This document shows positions 27,496 through 35,554 of a stretch of DNA of 64,000 bases, in pieces (the stretch's first letter is position 1; every line of letters begins with the position of its first letter). A model generated the notes under the pieces. The model was not told the origin of the DNA. It saw only the letters and a list, made by a program, of their open reading frames with translations, and made no database searches. Made by a program: the position numbers and the translations under genes. Origin of the DNA: VAZQ01 sp963712565 (GTDB lineage: Bacteria; Pseudomonadota; Alphaproteobacteria; Rhizobiales; Xanthobacteraceae); contig CAVQIP010000017.1 of the NCBI GenBank assembly GCA_963712565.1, forward strand, positions 1 through 64,000, in the 5' to 3' direction.

Positions 27496-29790
27496 TCACT
27501 CGTTGAGCTTGCGGATCACCGCGCCGACGATGTCGGAATAGTCGTCGGTCCACACCCACTGGGTCGGATCGGGCGGCTTGCGCTCCCAATCCCGCGCCTG
27601 CGCGAGCAGGCCGAAGTCCTCTTCGCGGCGCGCCAGCGCGGCGACCGTGCCGGCGTATTTGTACGGGTTGGCCGCTTCGTCGATATCGGCGCTGTCGTTG
27701 ACGCGCGTCAGCAGGCCGTTGGCGGCGGCGATGCCGGCGACCACCGAGGCGAGCTCGAGGTGCCGGTTCGACACGTGCATGACCACCATGCCGCGCGGGC
27801 TGAGCTTGTCGAGATAGGTCGCCATGGCCTCGCGCGTGAGCAGATGGGTCGGGATCGCGTCGGAGGAGAAGGCGTCGACGATGATGAGGTCGTAGGCGCC
27901 CGCGGGGGCCGCGGCCAGCGTGAGCCGGGCATCGCCGAGCACGATCGGCACGTCCGGCCGGCAGACCCACAGAAAACTGAACAGCGACGGGTCGCGGGCG
28001 ATGCGAATGATGGCGGGGTCGATCTCGTAAAAGTGCACCGTATCGCCGGGCTCGGCGCGGCAGGCAAGCGAACCAGCGCCGAGCCCGATCACCGCCAAGC
28101 GGATCGGGCCGTCGATGCGCGCGCGCACGGCGTCGATCGCTTGGGAAATGGCGGACCCGTCCCAGTAATAGAGCAGCAGCTCGGGCGGGTCGTTCGCCGC
28201 CGGAAGCCCATCGGGCTCGCGCAGGCGCTGCCCGCCATGCAGCGTGGTCCCGTGCTGCAGCAGGCGGAAATGACCGTCGGGCGTCTCCGTAATCTTGGCC
28301 ACGCCGAAGAAGCTGCGCACGGAGGTCGCGCCCACCTGCTCGATGACGCCGTATTTGACGAGCAGCACGACTGCGACGATCGCGGCAAACGGGAGGGGCA
28401 TTCGCGCGAACAGCAGGCTCGCGGCCAACAGCGCGCCCGCGCTCCAGGCGAACGCGCTCTCATCGTATTGCGCGGACGCGACCAGGATGAGCGCGGCGGT
28501 CGCCAGCCCACCGAGCACGAGCCAGCGGTGGCCGCGCGGCAATGCCGGCCCCGGCCGGCACAGCACCGCGAGCGCGATCAGAATCGGATACTCCGCCACC
28601 CAGTCGAACGCGTGGGGCGCGATCAAACCCGCCGCAATGCCGCCGATCAGCCCGCCCGCCGACATCCAGAGATAGAAGCTCGTGAGATGATCGGCCGACG
28701 GCCGCGTGCGGGCCAGCTCGCCGTGGCACATCAACGCGTTGACGAAGAACACGGCCACGTGCACGGCGACGAGCCAGACGATGGTCTTGACCGGGTCGAA
28801 CACCAGCACGACCACCAGAGCGATGATGAAAAGCGGCTGGACGGCGACGACGAACCAGTGCGGAATGATCGGCCGGCGCGCGAACACGATGACGAAGGTC
28901 AAGAGGTAGAGCGCGAGCGGGAGCACCCACAGCAACGGAACCGCGGCGACATCGGTCGATATGTGCGCGGTCACCGCGACGAGGAGGCCCGTCGGTACCG
29001 CCGCCCGCGTGATCCAGAACCCGGCGGCGCGCCAGCCCGGCGGTGCATCGGCCGCCGCGTCGGCCGCGACCGCCGGAGCCAAGTCCCGCGACCGCCACAA
29101 GAGCGCGGCGCAGCCGGCGAGCAGCGCGATCAGCAGCAAAAAGCCGCTCGACCACAACCGGGCCTGATCGCCGAGCCGCACGAACGGCTCGACCACGAGC
29201 GGATAGGAGGCGAGCGCGAGCAGGCTTCCGGCATTGCTGGCGGCGTAGAGGAAATAGGGGTCCTTCGCGGCCGGGTGATTGGTGCGTGCGAACCAGGCCT
29301 GCAGCAGCGGGCTGTTGGCGGCGAGCGCAAAGAACGGCAGGCCGATCGAAGCGGCGAACAGCGCAAGCAGCCAGAGCGCTTGCCCGGACGGCGGCGGGCG
29401 CTCCCAGCCGGCGGCGATCGACAGTGGCAGCGCAAAGACCGCGGCGGTCATCACCGCGAGGTGGACGAGCGCCGATATGCGTCCGACGGTGTAGCGCGTG
29501 AGCCAGTGGGCATAGGCGTAGCCTGCGAGCAGCGCGGTCTGGAAGAACACGATCGCCACCGACCACACCGCGGGCGCGCCTCCGAAGCGCGGCAGCACCA
29601 TCTTGGTGAACATCGGCTGCACCATGAACAAGAGCGCAGCGCTGGCGAAGATGGCGGCGGTGAATGTCGCGAGCAGCAGGGAGCGTCCGGCCATCGTGCC
29701 GCGCGTCGCTTCGCCGGCCGATTGCGGCGTGCTGCCGATGACGGCGCTCGGTGCCGCGCGCGCGGGCGGACTGTCGTGCTGGTGCGGCAA
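27496..29790 (-). CDS. Fused membrane (MFS-like) / spermidine synthase-like protein
   Basis: A 764-residue protein with an N-terminal half of about 12-14 hydrophobic segments (LLLATFTAAIFASAALLFMVQPMFTKMVLPRFGG at the start) and a C-terminal Rossmann methyltransferase/spermidine-synthase-like domain from about residue 560 (IRLAVIGLGAGSLACRAEPGD, VHFYEIDPAII, YDLIIVDAFSSDAIP). This fusion is common in proteobacteria, but its product is not established. TTG 29790 has AGGA four bases upstream; ATG 29694 is an alternative lacking such a site. Its 3' end abuts the repeat island. Confidence 0.8.
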   Translation of the reverse strand: MPHQHDSPPARAAPSAVIGSTPQSAGEATRGTMAGRSLLLATFTAAIFASAALLFMVQPMFTKMVLPRFGGAPAVWSVAIVFFQTALLAGYAYAHWLTRYTVGRISALVHLAVMTAAVFALPLSIAAGWERPPPSGQALWLLALFAASIGLPFFALAANSPLLQAWFARTNHPAAKDPYFLYAASNAGSLLALASYPLVVEPFVRLGDQARLWSSGFLLLIALLAGCAALLWRSRDLAPAVAADAAADAPPGWRAAGFWITRAAVPTGLLVAVTAHISTDVAAVPLLWVLPLALYLLTFVIVFARRPIIPHWFVVAVQPLFIIALVVVLVFDPVKTIVWLVAVHVAVFFVNALMCHGELARTRPSADHLTSFYLWMSAGGLIGGIAAGLIAPHAFDWVAEYPILIALAVLCRPGPALPRGHRWLVLGGLATAALILVASAQYDESAFAWSAGALLAASLLFARMPLPFAAIVAVVLLVKYGVIEQVGATSVRSFFGVAKITETPDGHFRLLQHGTTLHGGQRLREPDGLPAANDPPELLLYYWDGSAISQAIDAVRARIDGPIRLAVIGLGAGSLACRAEPGDTVHFYEIDPAIIRIARDPSLFSFLWVCRPDVPIVLGDARLTLAAAPAGAYDLIIVDAFSSDAIPTHLLTREAMATYLDKLSPRGMVVMHVSNRHLELASVVAGIAAANGLLTRVNDSADIDEAANPYKYAGTVAALARREEDFGLLAQARDWERKPPDPTQWVWTDDYSDIVGAVIRKLNE

Positions 29791-29867
29791 GCTATCCTGT
29801 TCTCATCTTGCTCGATCCGAGCTAACATCGCGACATAACAGAATAATCACGCATTAGGGAGAATGCC

Positions 29868-30860
29868 ATGAGAGAGCCTACCCGCCGTACCGTGCTCGCC
29901 GGCGCCGCGGCTGCCACGCTCGCGCCGCTCGCCGTCCCGTCGGCCGCCATTGCCGCGGCCCCGCCCACCCAAAAGCAGGCGCCGGGCTGGTACCGCTACA
30001 AGGTCGGCAGCTTCGAGATCACGGTGGTGACCGACGGCGCCAACAAGTTCAAGTTCGAGGACAACCACGTCACCAACAAGAAGCGCGACGAGGTGAACGC
30101 CGCGCTGGCCGCTGCCTACTACGAAAAGGACATGATGACGACGCCGTACAACCCGGTGGTCGTGAACACGGGCGCGAAGCTCGTCGTCATCGATACCGGC
30201 ACGAGCGAAGCGAATTTCGAGCGCAGCAAGGGAGCCGCCGGGCAATTCCAACGCAATCTCGCGGCCGCGGGCATCGACCGCAATGCCGTCGATACCGTGA
30301 TCATCTCCCATTACCACGGGGATCACATCAACGGCCTGCTCAAGCCGGACAAGTCGCTCGCCTTCCCGAACGCGGAAATCCTGGTGCCGGCGGCCGAGCA
30401 CAAGTTCTTCATGGACGACAGCGAGATGAGCCGGGCGCCGAAGGGCCGCATGGAGGGCGTGTTCAAGGGGGTCCGCGCGGTGATGACCGATGACGTCTTG
30501 AAGCGCGTGAAGACGTACGAGCCGGACAAGGAGATCGTGACCGGCATTACCTCGGTAGCCACCAACGGCCATTCCTGGGGCCACAATTCTCACGTCGTCG
30601 CATCGGGCTCGAGCAAGGTGTTCGTGCAGGGCGACGTCACCCACGTGCCGTTCCTGTTCGTGCGCCATCCCGACTGGCACGTCTTCTACGATCAGGATCC
30701 CGCGATGGCGGAAGCGACCCGCCGCCGGATCTACGACATGCTGGTGGCGGAAAAGATGCTGGTGCAGGGCTTCCACTATCCGTTCCCCTCGCTCGCCTAT
30801 GTCGAGAAGAGCGGATCGGGCTATCGTGAAATTCCGGTGCCCTGGGATCCGACGATCTGA
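29868..30860 (+). CDS. Tat-exported metallo-beta-lactamase-fold hydrolase
   Basis: A 330-residue protein with a twin-arginine signal (RRTVLAGAAAATLAP, residues 6-20, then an AIAAA cleavage region). The mature part is an MBL fold with the metal motif HYHGDH (148-153) and later histidines in NGHSWGH and QGDVTHVPF. The family includes lactonases, arylsulfatases and thiol hydrolases; the long spacing resembles N-acyl-homoserine-lactone/phosphodiesterase-like periplasmic members. It is divergent from the spermidine-synthase-like gene. Substrate unknown. Confidence 0.83.
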   Translation: MREPTRRTVLAGAAAATLAPLAVPSAAIAAAPPTQKQAPGWYRYKVGSFEITVVTDGANKFKFEDNHVTNKKRDEVNAALAAAYYEKDMMTTPYNPVVVNTGAKLVVIDTGTSEANFERSKGAAGQFQRNLAAAGIDRNAVDTVIISHYHGDHINGLLKPDKSLAFPNAEILVPAAEHKFFMDDSEMSRAPKGRMEGVFKGVRAVMTDDVLKRVKTYEPDKEIVTGITSVATNGHSWGHNSHVVASGSSKVFVQGDVTHVPFLFVRHPDWHVFYDQDPAMAEATRRRIYDMLVAEKMLVQGFHYPFPSLAYVEKSGSGYREIPVPWDPTI

Positions 30861-30927
30861 TCGGCTCGATCGCTCGGCTGCGCGCGCGGCCCGCTGAAAC
30901 GAGGCGCATGCCCGCGGCAGCCGAGGC

Positions 30928-30957
30928 TTGACGGCTGCGGGCCGAGGCGTCTATAGC
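30928..30957 (+). promoter_or_regulatory. Putative sigma70-type promoter upstream of argC
   Basis: TTGACG (30928-30933), an 18-bp spacer and TATAGC (30952-30957). A transcript from here would start near 30964, almost at the ATG of an arginine-rich mini-ORF (30966), and would carry about 215 bases of leader before argC. Sequence match only. Confidence 0.45.
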
Positions 30958-30965
30958 GCCCGCCC

Positions 30966-31073
30966 ATGAGGACGACCCGCATGTTGCTCCGACGCCGCCG
31001 CGCCGCGCGGCCGGGCTTGCGCAGGTTGCGCCGGCCGGCCCGCGTTTCGGCACGTGCGCGCGATCGGATGTGA
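30966..31073 (+). CDS. Arginine-rich mini-ORF in the argC leader (possible leader peptide)
   Basis: A 35-residue frame in which 15 residues are arginine, including LRRRRAARP and LRRLRRPARV. It begins right after a promoter-like sequence and is followed by a hairpin (GTGCCGC at 31082, GCGGCAC ending 31108) and then by argC. This is the arrangement of an amino-acid attenuation leader, here sensing the end product of the argC pathway. Against this, GC-rich DNA produces Arg/Ala/Pro-rich chance frames, no Shine-Dalgarno is seen, and arginine attenuation is not an established mechanism in this group as far as I know. Confidence 0.3.
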   Translation: MRTTRMLLRRRRAARPGLRRLRRPARVSARARDRM

Positions 31074-31179
31074 TCGCCCTCGTGCCGCCGGACGGGGCTC
31101 CGCGGCACTGATCCTGATATCCTCCGCCGCATTTTCCCCTCGTCCGGTCGTGCTCACCGACTGCGAGAAGGAATGATCC

Positions 31180-32247
31180 ATGCCCACCGCGGCCCGGAAT
31201 AATGCGAGGATCGGCGTGCTCGGCGCGTCGGGCTATACCGGCGCGGAGCTCGTGCGGCTCCTCATCCGCCATCCCCTGGTCGAGATCGCGCTGCTCACCG
31301 CCGACCGCCGCGCCGGGCAGGAGATGGCCCAGGTTTTTCCGCAGTTCTCGCCGTTCGCGCTGCCGAAGCTGCAATCGATCGACGGCATGGACTGGGTGGG
31401 CGCCGGGCTCGATCTCGTATTCTGCGCGCTCCCCCACGCCACCACCCAGAAGGTCATCAAGCAGATCTTCGCCGCGCTGCCGGCGATCAAGGTGATCGAC
31501 CTCTCCGCCGATTTCCGCCTCGCCGATCCGGCCGCCTATGCGCGCTGGTACGGTCATGAGCACCATGCGCCCGAGCTGCAGCGCCAAGCCGTGTACGGCT
31601 TGGTCGAGGTCTACCGCGACCAGATCAAGCGCGCGCATCTCGTCGCCAATCCCGGCTGCTACACCACCTGCGCGCAGCTGGCGCTCATCCCGCTGCTGCG
31701 GGCCAACGCGATCGATCCCGACGAGATCGTGATCGACGCCAAATCGGGCATGACCGGCGCGGGCCGGGCGGCGAAGGAGGAGATGCTGTTCGCGGAGGTC
31801 TCCGAAGGCTTCCACGCCTACGGCGTCGGCCACCACCGCCACATGGCCGAGCTCGACCAGGAATTTTCCAAGGCCGCGGGCCGCGACGTCGTGGTCAGCT
31901 TCACGCCGCATCTCGTGCCGATGAACCGCGGGATTCTCTCGACCATCTACCTGCGCGGGCGCGACGCCTCGCCCGAGGACCTGCATGCGATCCTGCTGAA
32001 GTCGTACGGCCAGGAGCCGTTCGTGCACGTGCTGCCGTTCGGCGCCGTGCCGCAGACCCGCCACGTGCGCGGCTCCAACATGACCTTCATCGGCGTGGCG
32101 AAGGACCGCGTGCCGGGCCGCGCCATCGTCTGCTCCGCGCTCGACAACCTGACCAAGGGCGCCTCCGGCCAGGCGGTGCAGAACATGAACCTCATGTTCG
32201 GCTTTCCCGAAACCATGGGGCTCGAGCAGGTGGCGCTGTTTCCGTGA
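31180..32247 (+). CDS. argC: N-acetyl-gamma-glutamyl-phosphate reductase
   Basis: A 355-residue NADPH-dependent reductase for the third step of arginine synthesis. It has the Rossmann motif GVLGASGYTGAELVRLL (13-29), the catalytic Cys160 in VANPGCYTT, and the conserved HRHMAELDQE and TPHLVPMNRGI segments. Length matches the long (type 1) ArgC group. The ATG is preceded by GAGAAGGAATGATCC. It is monocistronic here; no other arg gene is in the window. Confidence 0.95.
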   Translation: MPTAARNNARIGVLGASGYTGAELVRLLIRHPLVEIALLTADRRAGQEMAQVFPQFSPFALPKLQSIDGMDWVGAGLDLVFCALPHATTQKVIKQIFAALPAIKVIDLSADFRLADPAAYARWYGHEHHAPELQRQAVYGLVEVYRDQIKRAHLVANPGCYTTCAQLALIPLLRANAIDPDEIVIDAKSGMTGAGRAAKEEMLFAEVSEGFHAYGVGHHRHMAELDQEFSKAAGRDVVVSFTPHLVPMNRGILSTIYLRGRDASPEDLHAILLKSYGQEPFVHVLPFGAVPQTRHVRGSNMTFIGVAKDRVPGRAIVCSALDNLTKGASGQAVQNMNLMFGFPETMGLEQVALFP

Positions 32248-32293
32248 GCGGGGCAGGGCGGGCAGCGCCCCTTACGCTTCGCGCCGCCGCGCT

Positions 32294-32394
32294 AGCGCAT
32301 GTTCCGGAAAAGTGGGAACCGGTTTTCCGAATAGAACATGCGCAAAATCAAAGAATTTAGAGCGCATCCCAATTCAATCCAATCGTGATGCGCT
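32294..32394. repeat. Rhizobial-type double palindrome after argC
   Basis: Two consecutive hairpin units. The first has arms AGCGCATGTTC and GAACATGCGC around an inner CCGGAAAAGTGGGAACCGG-type core; the second has arms AGCGCATC and GATGCGCT. A related unit occurs at 40547-40648. CTAG lies at the left edge (32292-32295). Intergenic repeats with this core are common in Rhizobiales genomes. Confidence 0.75.
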
Positions 32395-32540
32395 GAGAGA
32401 GGAAGGGGGGGCTAGGCCCGGGCTCGGGCCTGGGGGGCGAAACCTCGGCGGAAGGGGATTTATGGCCCAAATTGAACCAATTGCCCCCTGCCGACGACTA
32501 ATACGATGGCAGCCCATGGGTGCGTACGGGGGCATCGAAA

Positions 32541-33311
32541 ATGCGTTTCCATCGTTCACGGCGTCGCGGAATATCCGCCCTGGCAGTCATCGGCGGCGGC
32601 CTTGGGGTCTATGCCGTCCTGGCCGTGGCTTTCCACTGGGTCGTCGAGCCCACGGTGGCCCAATACCAGGGGGTGGTCGCCGACGCCCCGGCTTCCACGG
32701 GAATGGCGCAATACCCGGCCCTGCCTTCCGTCCCCGCCGCCCGCTCGGACCGTTCGTCCGGCACCGCATCGAAATCGGCGACATCGGCTCCCGCCGCGAC
32801 AGCCGCAGCGAAGTCCACGAGCAGCGCGCGTCCGGAGCCGCCGGCGCGCGTGGCACCGAAACCGGTGACGCCGCCCCCGCTCATGGCAATTGCACCGAAG
32901 TCCACGGACAGCGCCCGCTCGGAGCCGCCGGCGCGCGTGGCGCCGAAACCGGTGACGCCACCCCCGCTCATGGCAATTGCACCGAAGCCCACGGACAGCG
33001 CCCGTTCCGAGCCGCCCGCGCGCGTCGCGGCGAAACCGGAGACGTCGGCCCCGGTCGCGGCAACGGCACCGGAGCAAGCGAAGACCGCCCGCTCGGAGCT
33101 GCCGTCGCGCGTCGAATCTGAGCCGCCGATGTCCGCCGCAGCCGCGGCAGCGGCCCCGGAGTCCACGGACGCCACCCCTGCGGCGCCGAGCAAGCCGAAG
33201 AAGAAGGTGGCGCGCACCAACGCTCGACACGAGCGGCAGGCGAGAGACTTCTGGAACCCGTTCAAGTTTTTTGCCGGCGGTCCCTCGAGCGGCTCTCGTC
33301 CCTGGTTCTAA
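32541..33311 (+). CDS. Proline/alanine-rich single-pass membrane protein with tandem repeats
   Basis: A 256-residue protein of unknown function. A short basic N-terminus and one hydrophobic segment (ALAVIGGGLGVYAVLAVAFHWVV, about residues 11-33) suggest an anchor with the rest outside the cytoplasm. Residues 90-180 are a 29-residue repeat (TDSARSEPPARVAPKPV then TPPPLMAIAPK) in three copies, the third diverging, encoded by 87-bp DNA repeats. The basic C-terminus ends DFWNPFKFF plus a Gly/Ser tail. ATG 32541 starts the basic/hydrophobic segment; GTG 32520 is an alternative. Possibly a periplasm-spanning stalk. Confidence 0.6.
   Translation: MRFHRSRRRGISALAVIGGGLGVYAVLAVAFHWVVEPTVAQYQGVVADAPASTGMAQYPALPSVPAARSDRSSGTASKSATSAPAATAAAKSTSSARPEPPARVAPKPVTPPPLMAIAPKSTDSARSEPPARVAPKPVTPPPLMAIAPKPTDSARSEPPARVAAKPETSAPVAATAPEQAKTARSELPSRVESEPPMSAAAAAAAPESTDATPAAPSKPKKKVARTNARHERQARDFWNPFKFFAGGPSSGSRPWF
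32811..33071 (+). repeat. 87-bp tandem repeat, three copies, inside the Pro/Ala-rich gene
   Basis: Copies start at 32811, 32898 and 32985 with exact 87-bp (29-codon) spacing. The first two are nearly identical, and the third diverges in its second half. The period keeps the frame, so copy number can change without breaking the protein. Confidence 0.8.
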
Positions 33312-33346
33312 CGTTTTCCAGCTGGTTCGATCAGCTCGCTGACGTG

Positions 33347-33478
33347 CGTCACCCGCGGGCTTGACCCGCCGCCGGGGCAGCAACAAAAAATCGTCACCCG
33401 CGGGCTTGACCACGCAAGTCGGATTTATCCGACTTGCGCACTCAAAATATCCGAACTCGGGTATACCCGAGTTCGGAT
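33347..33478. repeat. Cluster of intergenic repeats and hairpins
   Basis: Two direct copies of CGTCACCCGCGGGCTTGACC (33347 and 33392) are followed by a 10-bp-stem hairpin (GCAAGTCGGA, TTTA, TCCGACTTGC, 33414-33437) and a perfect 30-bp palindrome centred on GTA/TAC (33449-33478, arm ATCCGAACTCGGGTA). The remainder of 33312-33715 shows no gene I can support; it may contain promoter sequences for the small gene at 33716. Confidence 0.75.
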
Positions 33479-33715
33479 GGTCCATCCTTCTTCGCAAGAG
33501 ACTTTAGGAAGGGGATGGATTGCCGGGCCGAGCCCGCCGCCGGTCAGGTCCTCGTCGCCGCGAGGCGCGCCTGGTGGCGGCATTTCGGGGCATTGGTCCT
33601 GAAGGTCTTGAAATAGTCTCCTTTATTTCTTCTTTTCGTCGCAGTCGCCACGGAGGCTGAAGCGGCAACGGGAAGTGGAGGTACCACAAATCGTTGAACT
33701 TTGGGGGGGAAGACG

Positions 33716-34018
33716 ATGCGCCAATTCAGCATTGGTGAAGTGGTGACCTGGATTCCGGATTTGCTCCTTCGCTCCGAGACGCATGGGGACTACAGGATCG
33801 TTGCCTCGATGCCCGAGCGAGACGGCGAGCTCGTGTACCGGATCAAAAGTCCTCTTGAAGAATACGATCGGGTCGTCAAAGCAGGCCTGCTCGTCAAATC
33901 AACGGGCGATTTGCCGGAAGAAGCTCTAAAGGAAAGTCCGCGCCCGCGATCGATCACGCTCCCCACGCTGCAAGCGCGAGGGAAGGCGTGTAAGCCGAAG
34001 GTTACGCCGCGTCACTAG
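33716..34018 (+). CDS. Small hypothetical protein
   Basis: A 100-residue cytoplasmic protein of unknown function. It opens RQFSIGEVVTWIPDLLLRSETHGDYRIVASMPERDGELVYRIKSP, which looks like a small beta-barrel or SH3-like domain, followed by a basic unstructured tail. ATG 33716 has GGGGGGAAGACG just upstream, a strong ribosome binding site. It is convergent with the binding-protein gene at 34040. No family recognised. Confidence 0.6.
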   Translation: MRQFSIGEVVTWIPDLLLRSETHGDYRIVASMPERDGELVYRIKSPLEEYDRVVKAGLLVKSTGDLPEEALKESPRPRSITLPTLQARGKACKPKVTPRH

Positions 34019-34039
34019 GCGGCCGCCGGGACATAACGG

Positions 34040-35392
34040 CTACCCGATCGCCTCCATCTTGCCGCCGACCGGGATCTGCGGCGCGGTCTTGTTGTCGGTA
34101 ATCACGATGTCGTATTTCGACCCTTCGCGCAGCCGCCATTGGCCGCCGACCAGCGGCGTCTTGGCGATGTTCTTCTGCGCGAACGGCGGCAGCTCCTTGC
34201 CGCTCCACGCGATGTGACCGACGATGGTGTCGAGCTTGGTCGCGGCGATCGCGGCGACCACCGCCTTGGGATCGTTCTTGTCGGCGGAGCGCTTGAGCAC
34301 GTCGGTCGCGACCTCGAACAGCGCGTGCACGAAGCCGATCGGCTGCGTCCATTGCTTCTTGGTCGACTGCTCGTAGGCGGCGGCGAGCTCGCGCGCCGAT
34401 TGCCCGGTCAGCGACGACTTGAACGGATGGCTCGGCGACCACCAGACCTCGGAGGAGAGATTGTTGCCGTTGCGCCCGAGCGCCTCGACCGCGACCGGAA
34501 ACAGCAGCGCCTTGCCGACCGAGGCAATCTTGGGGCGGAAGCCCTGCTGGCTCGCCTGGTTCCAGAACGTGGTGAAGTCGGGCGGCAGCACCACGCCGGT
34601 CACGATCTCGCAGGCGTCGCGCTTGAACGCGGTGATCTGGGCGGTGAAATTGTCGGTGAGGTTCTGGTAGCGGCCCGGATCGGTGAGCTTGTAGCCGAGC
34701 TTGTCGAGCACCGGCGGGAATCCGACCTGCTTGTCGCCCCAGGCATTGCCGTCGCCGTCGTTTGGAAACAGGCCGCCGACCGACTTGTTGGTCGAAAGCT
34801 GGCCCCACATGTTGGTGAAGACGGCGATGACGTCCTCGAGCCCCCAGAAGAAATGAAAGGTGGAATTGAACGGCTTCCATGACGCGGGATTGCCCGGGTT
34901 CTGCTGGCGGCCGATGAAGTAGGGCTGCCATGGCGCGACCGTCGAGATGCAGGGCATCTCTTCGACCTCGCACATGGTGGCGACCGGGTTGGTGGTCTCC
35001 GGGGTCGATGCCACCAGCATCAGATCGACCTTGTTGGCGACGATCAATTCGCGCGCGACGTCGGCGGCGCGATTGGGATTGGACTGGCTGTCTTTGACGG
35101 CGACCTCGACCGGATAGCTCTCGTTGCCGATCTTGAGGCCGCCCTTCACCGTGTTGAGGAAATTCGAGATCACGAAGTTGTCGGCCTCGGCGAAGGCGGC
35201 GAGCGGCCCGGTCTGCGGGCTGACATAGCCGAGCTTGAGCGTCTTGGCGGCACGCACCGCCGGCGCGAAGATCGGCGTGGCGGCCAGCGCCGCGCCGCTC
35301 GCGAGGCCGCCCTTGACCAGGGCGCGTCGGCTCAGCGCCGAGGCGGCGCTGCGGCGACCAGTTCGATGATGCGGGGGTTCTCGATGCGTCAT
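34040..35392 (-). CDS. Branched-chain amino acid-type ABC substrate-binding protein (Tat-exported)
   Basis: A 450-residue type I periplasmic binding protein (LivJ/K-like fold). The N-terminus has a twin-arginine signal (LSRRALVKGGLASGAALAATP), then KTLKLGYVSPQTGPLAAFAEAD, the typical opening of the family, and NGNNLSSEVWWSPSHPFKSSL in the second lobe. Members bind branched-chain amino acids, amides or aromatic acids. ATG 35392 follows GGGAGGTTGGCC. No permease or ATPase gene adjoins. It is divergent from the IclR regulator, with a palindromic operator between, and that operator recurs before the HpaB gene, pointing to an aromatic ligand. Confidence 0.85.
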   Translation of the reverse strand: MTHREPPHHRTGRRSAASALSRRALVKGGLASGAALAATPIFAPAVRAAKTLKLGYVSPQTGPLAAFAEADNFVISNFLNTVKGGLKIGNESYPVEVAVKDSQSNPNRAADVARELIVANKVDLMLVASTPETTNPVATMCEVEEMPCISTVAPWQPYFIGRQQNPGNPASWKPFNSTFHFFWGLEDVIAVFTNMWGQLSTNKSVGGLFPNDGDGNAWGDKQVGFPPVLDKLGYKLTDPGRYQNLTDNFTAQITAFKRDACEIVTGVVLPPDFTTFWNQASQQGFRPKIASVGKALLFPVAVEALGRNGNNLSSEVWWSPSHPFKSSLTGQSARELAAAYEQSTKKQWTQPIGFVHALFEVATDVLKRSADKNDPKAVVAAIAATKLDTIVGHIAWSGKELPPFAQKNIAKTPLVGGQWRLREGSKYDIVITDNKTAPQIPVGGKMEAIG

Positions 35393-35479
35393 GGCCAACC
35401 TCCCTGTTGCACCCGAGCGGCCGCGGTTTCGGCCCTTGCGGAGCCGGCATTTCTGATTGGGATTGACCAGCCGGGCTGA

Positions 35480-35494
35480 GTTCGATTATCGAAC
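35480..35494. promoter_or_regulatory. Putative IclR-family operator (copy 1)
   Basis: GTTCGATTATCGAAC, a 15-bp near-perfect palindrome in the divergent promoter region of the binding-protein and IclR genes. A related half-conserved copy (GTTCGTTATGCGCAC) follows at 35499-35513. The sequence resembles the GTTCGATAATCG-type sites of PobR/PcaU-like IclR regulators. Confidence 0.65.
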
Positions 35495-35554
35495 TTAAGT
35501 TCGTTATGCGCACATTCTAGATTGCGTGCGACCCGAGTCAATCGCAGGTGGCCA

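Noticed and set aside
27760..29838. Long plus-strand frame (692 codons) opposite the spermidine-synthase-like gene
   Set aside because: Arg/Gln/His-rich shadow; the minus strand shows transmembrane and Rossmann signatures.
33347..33478. CRISPR array
   Set aside because: Only two copies of the direct repeat, no regular spacers and no cas genes in the window.
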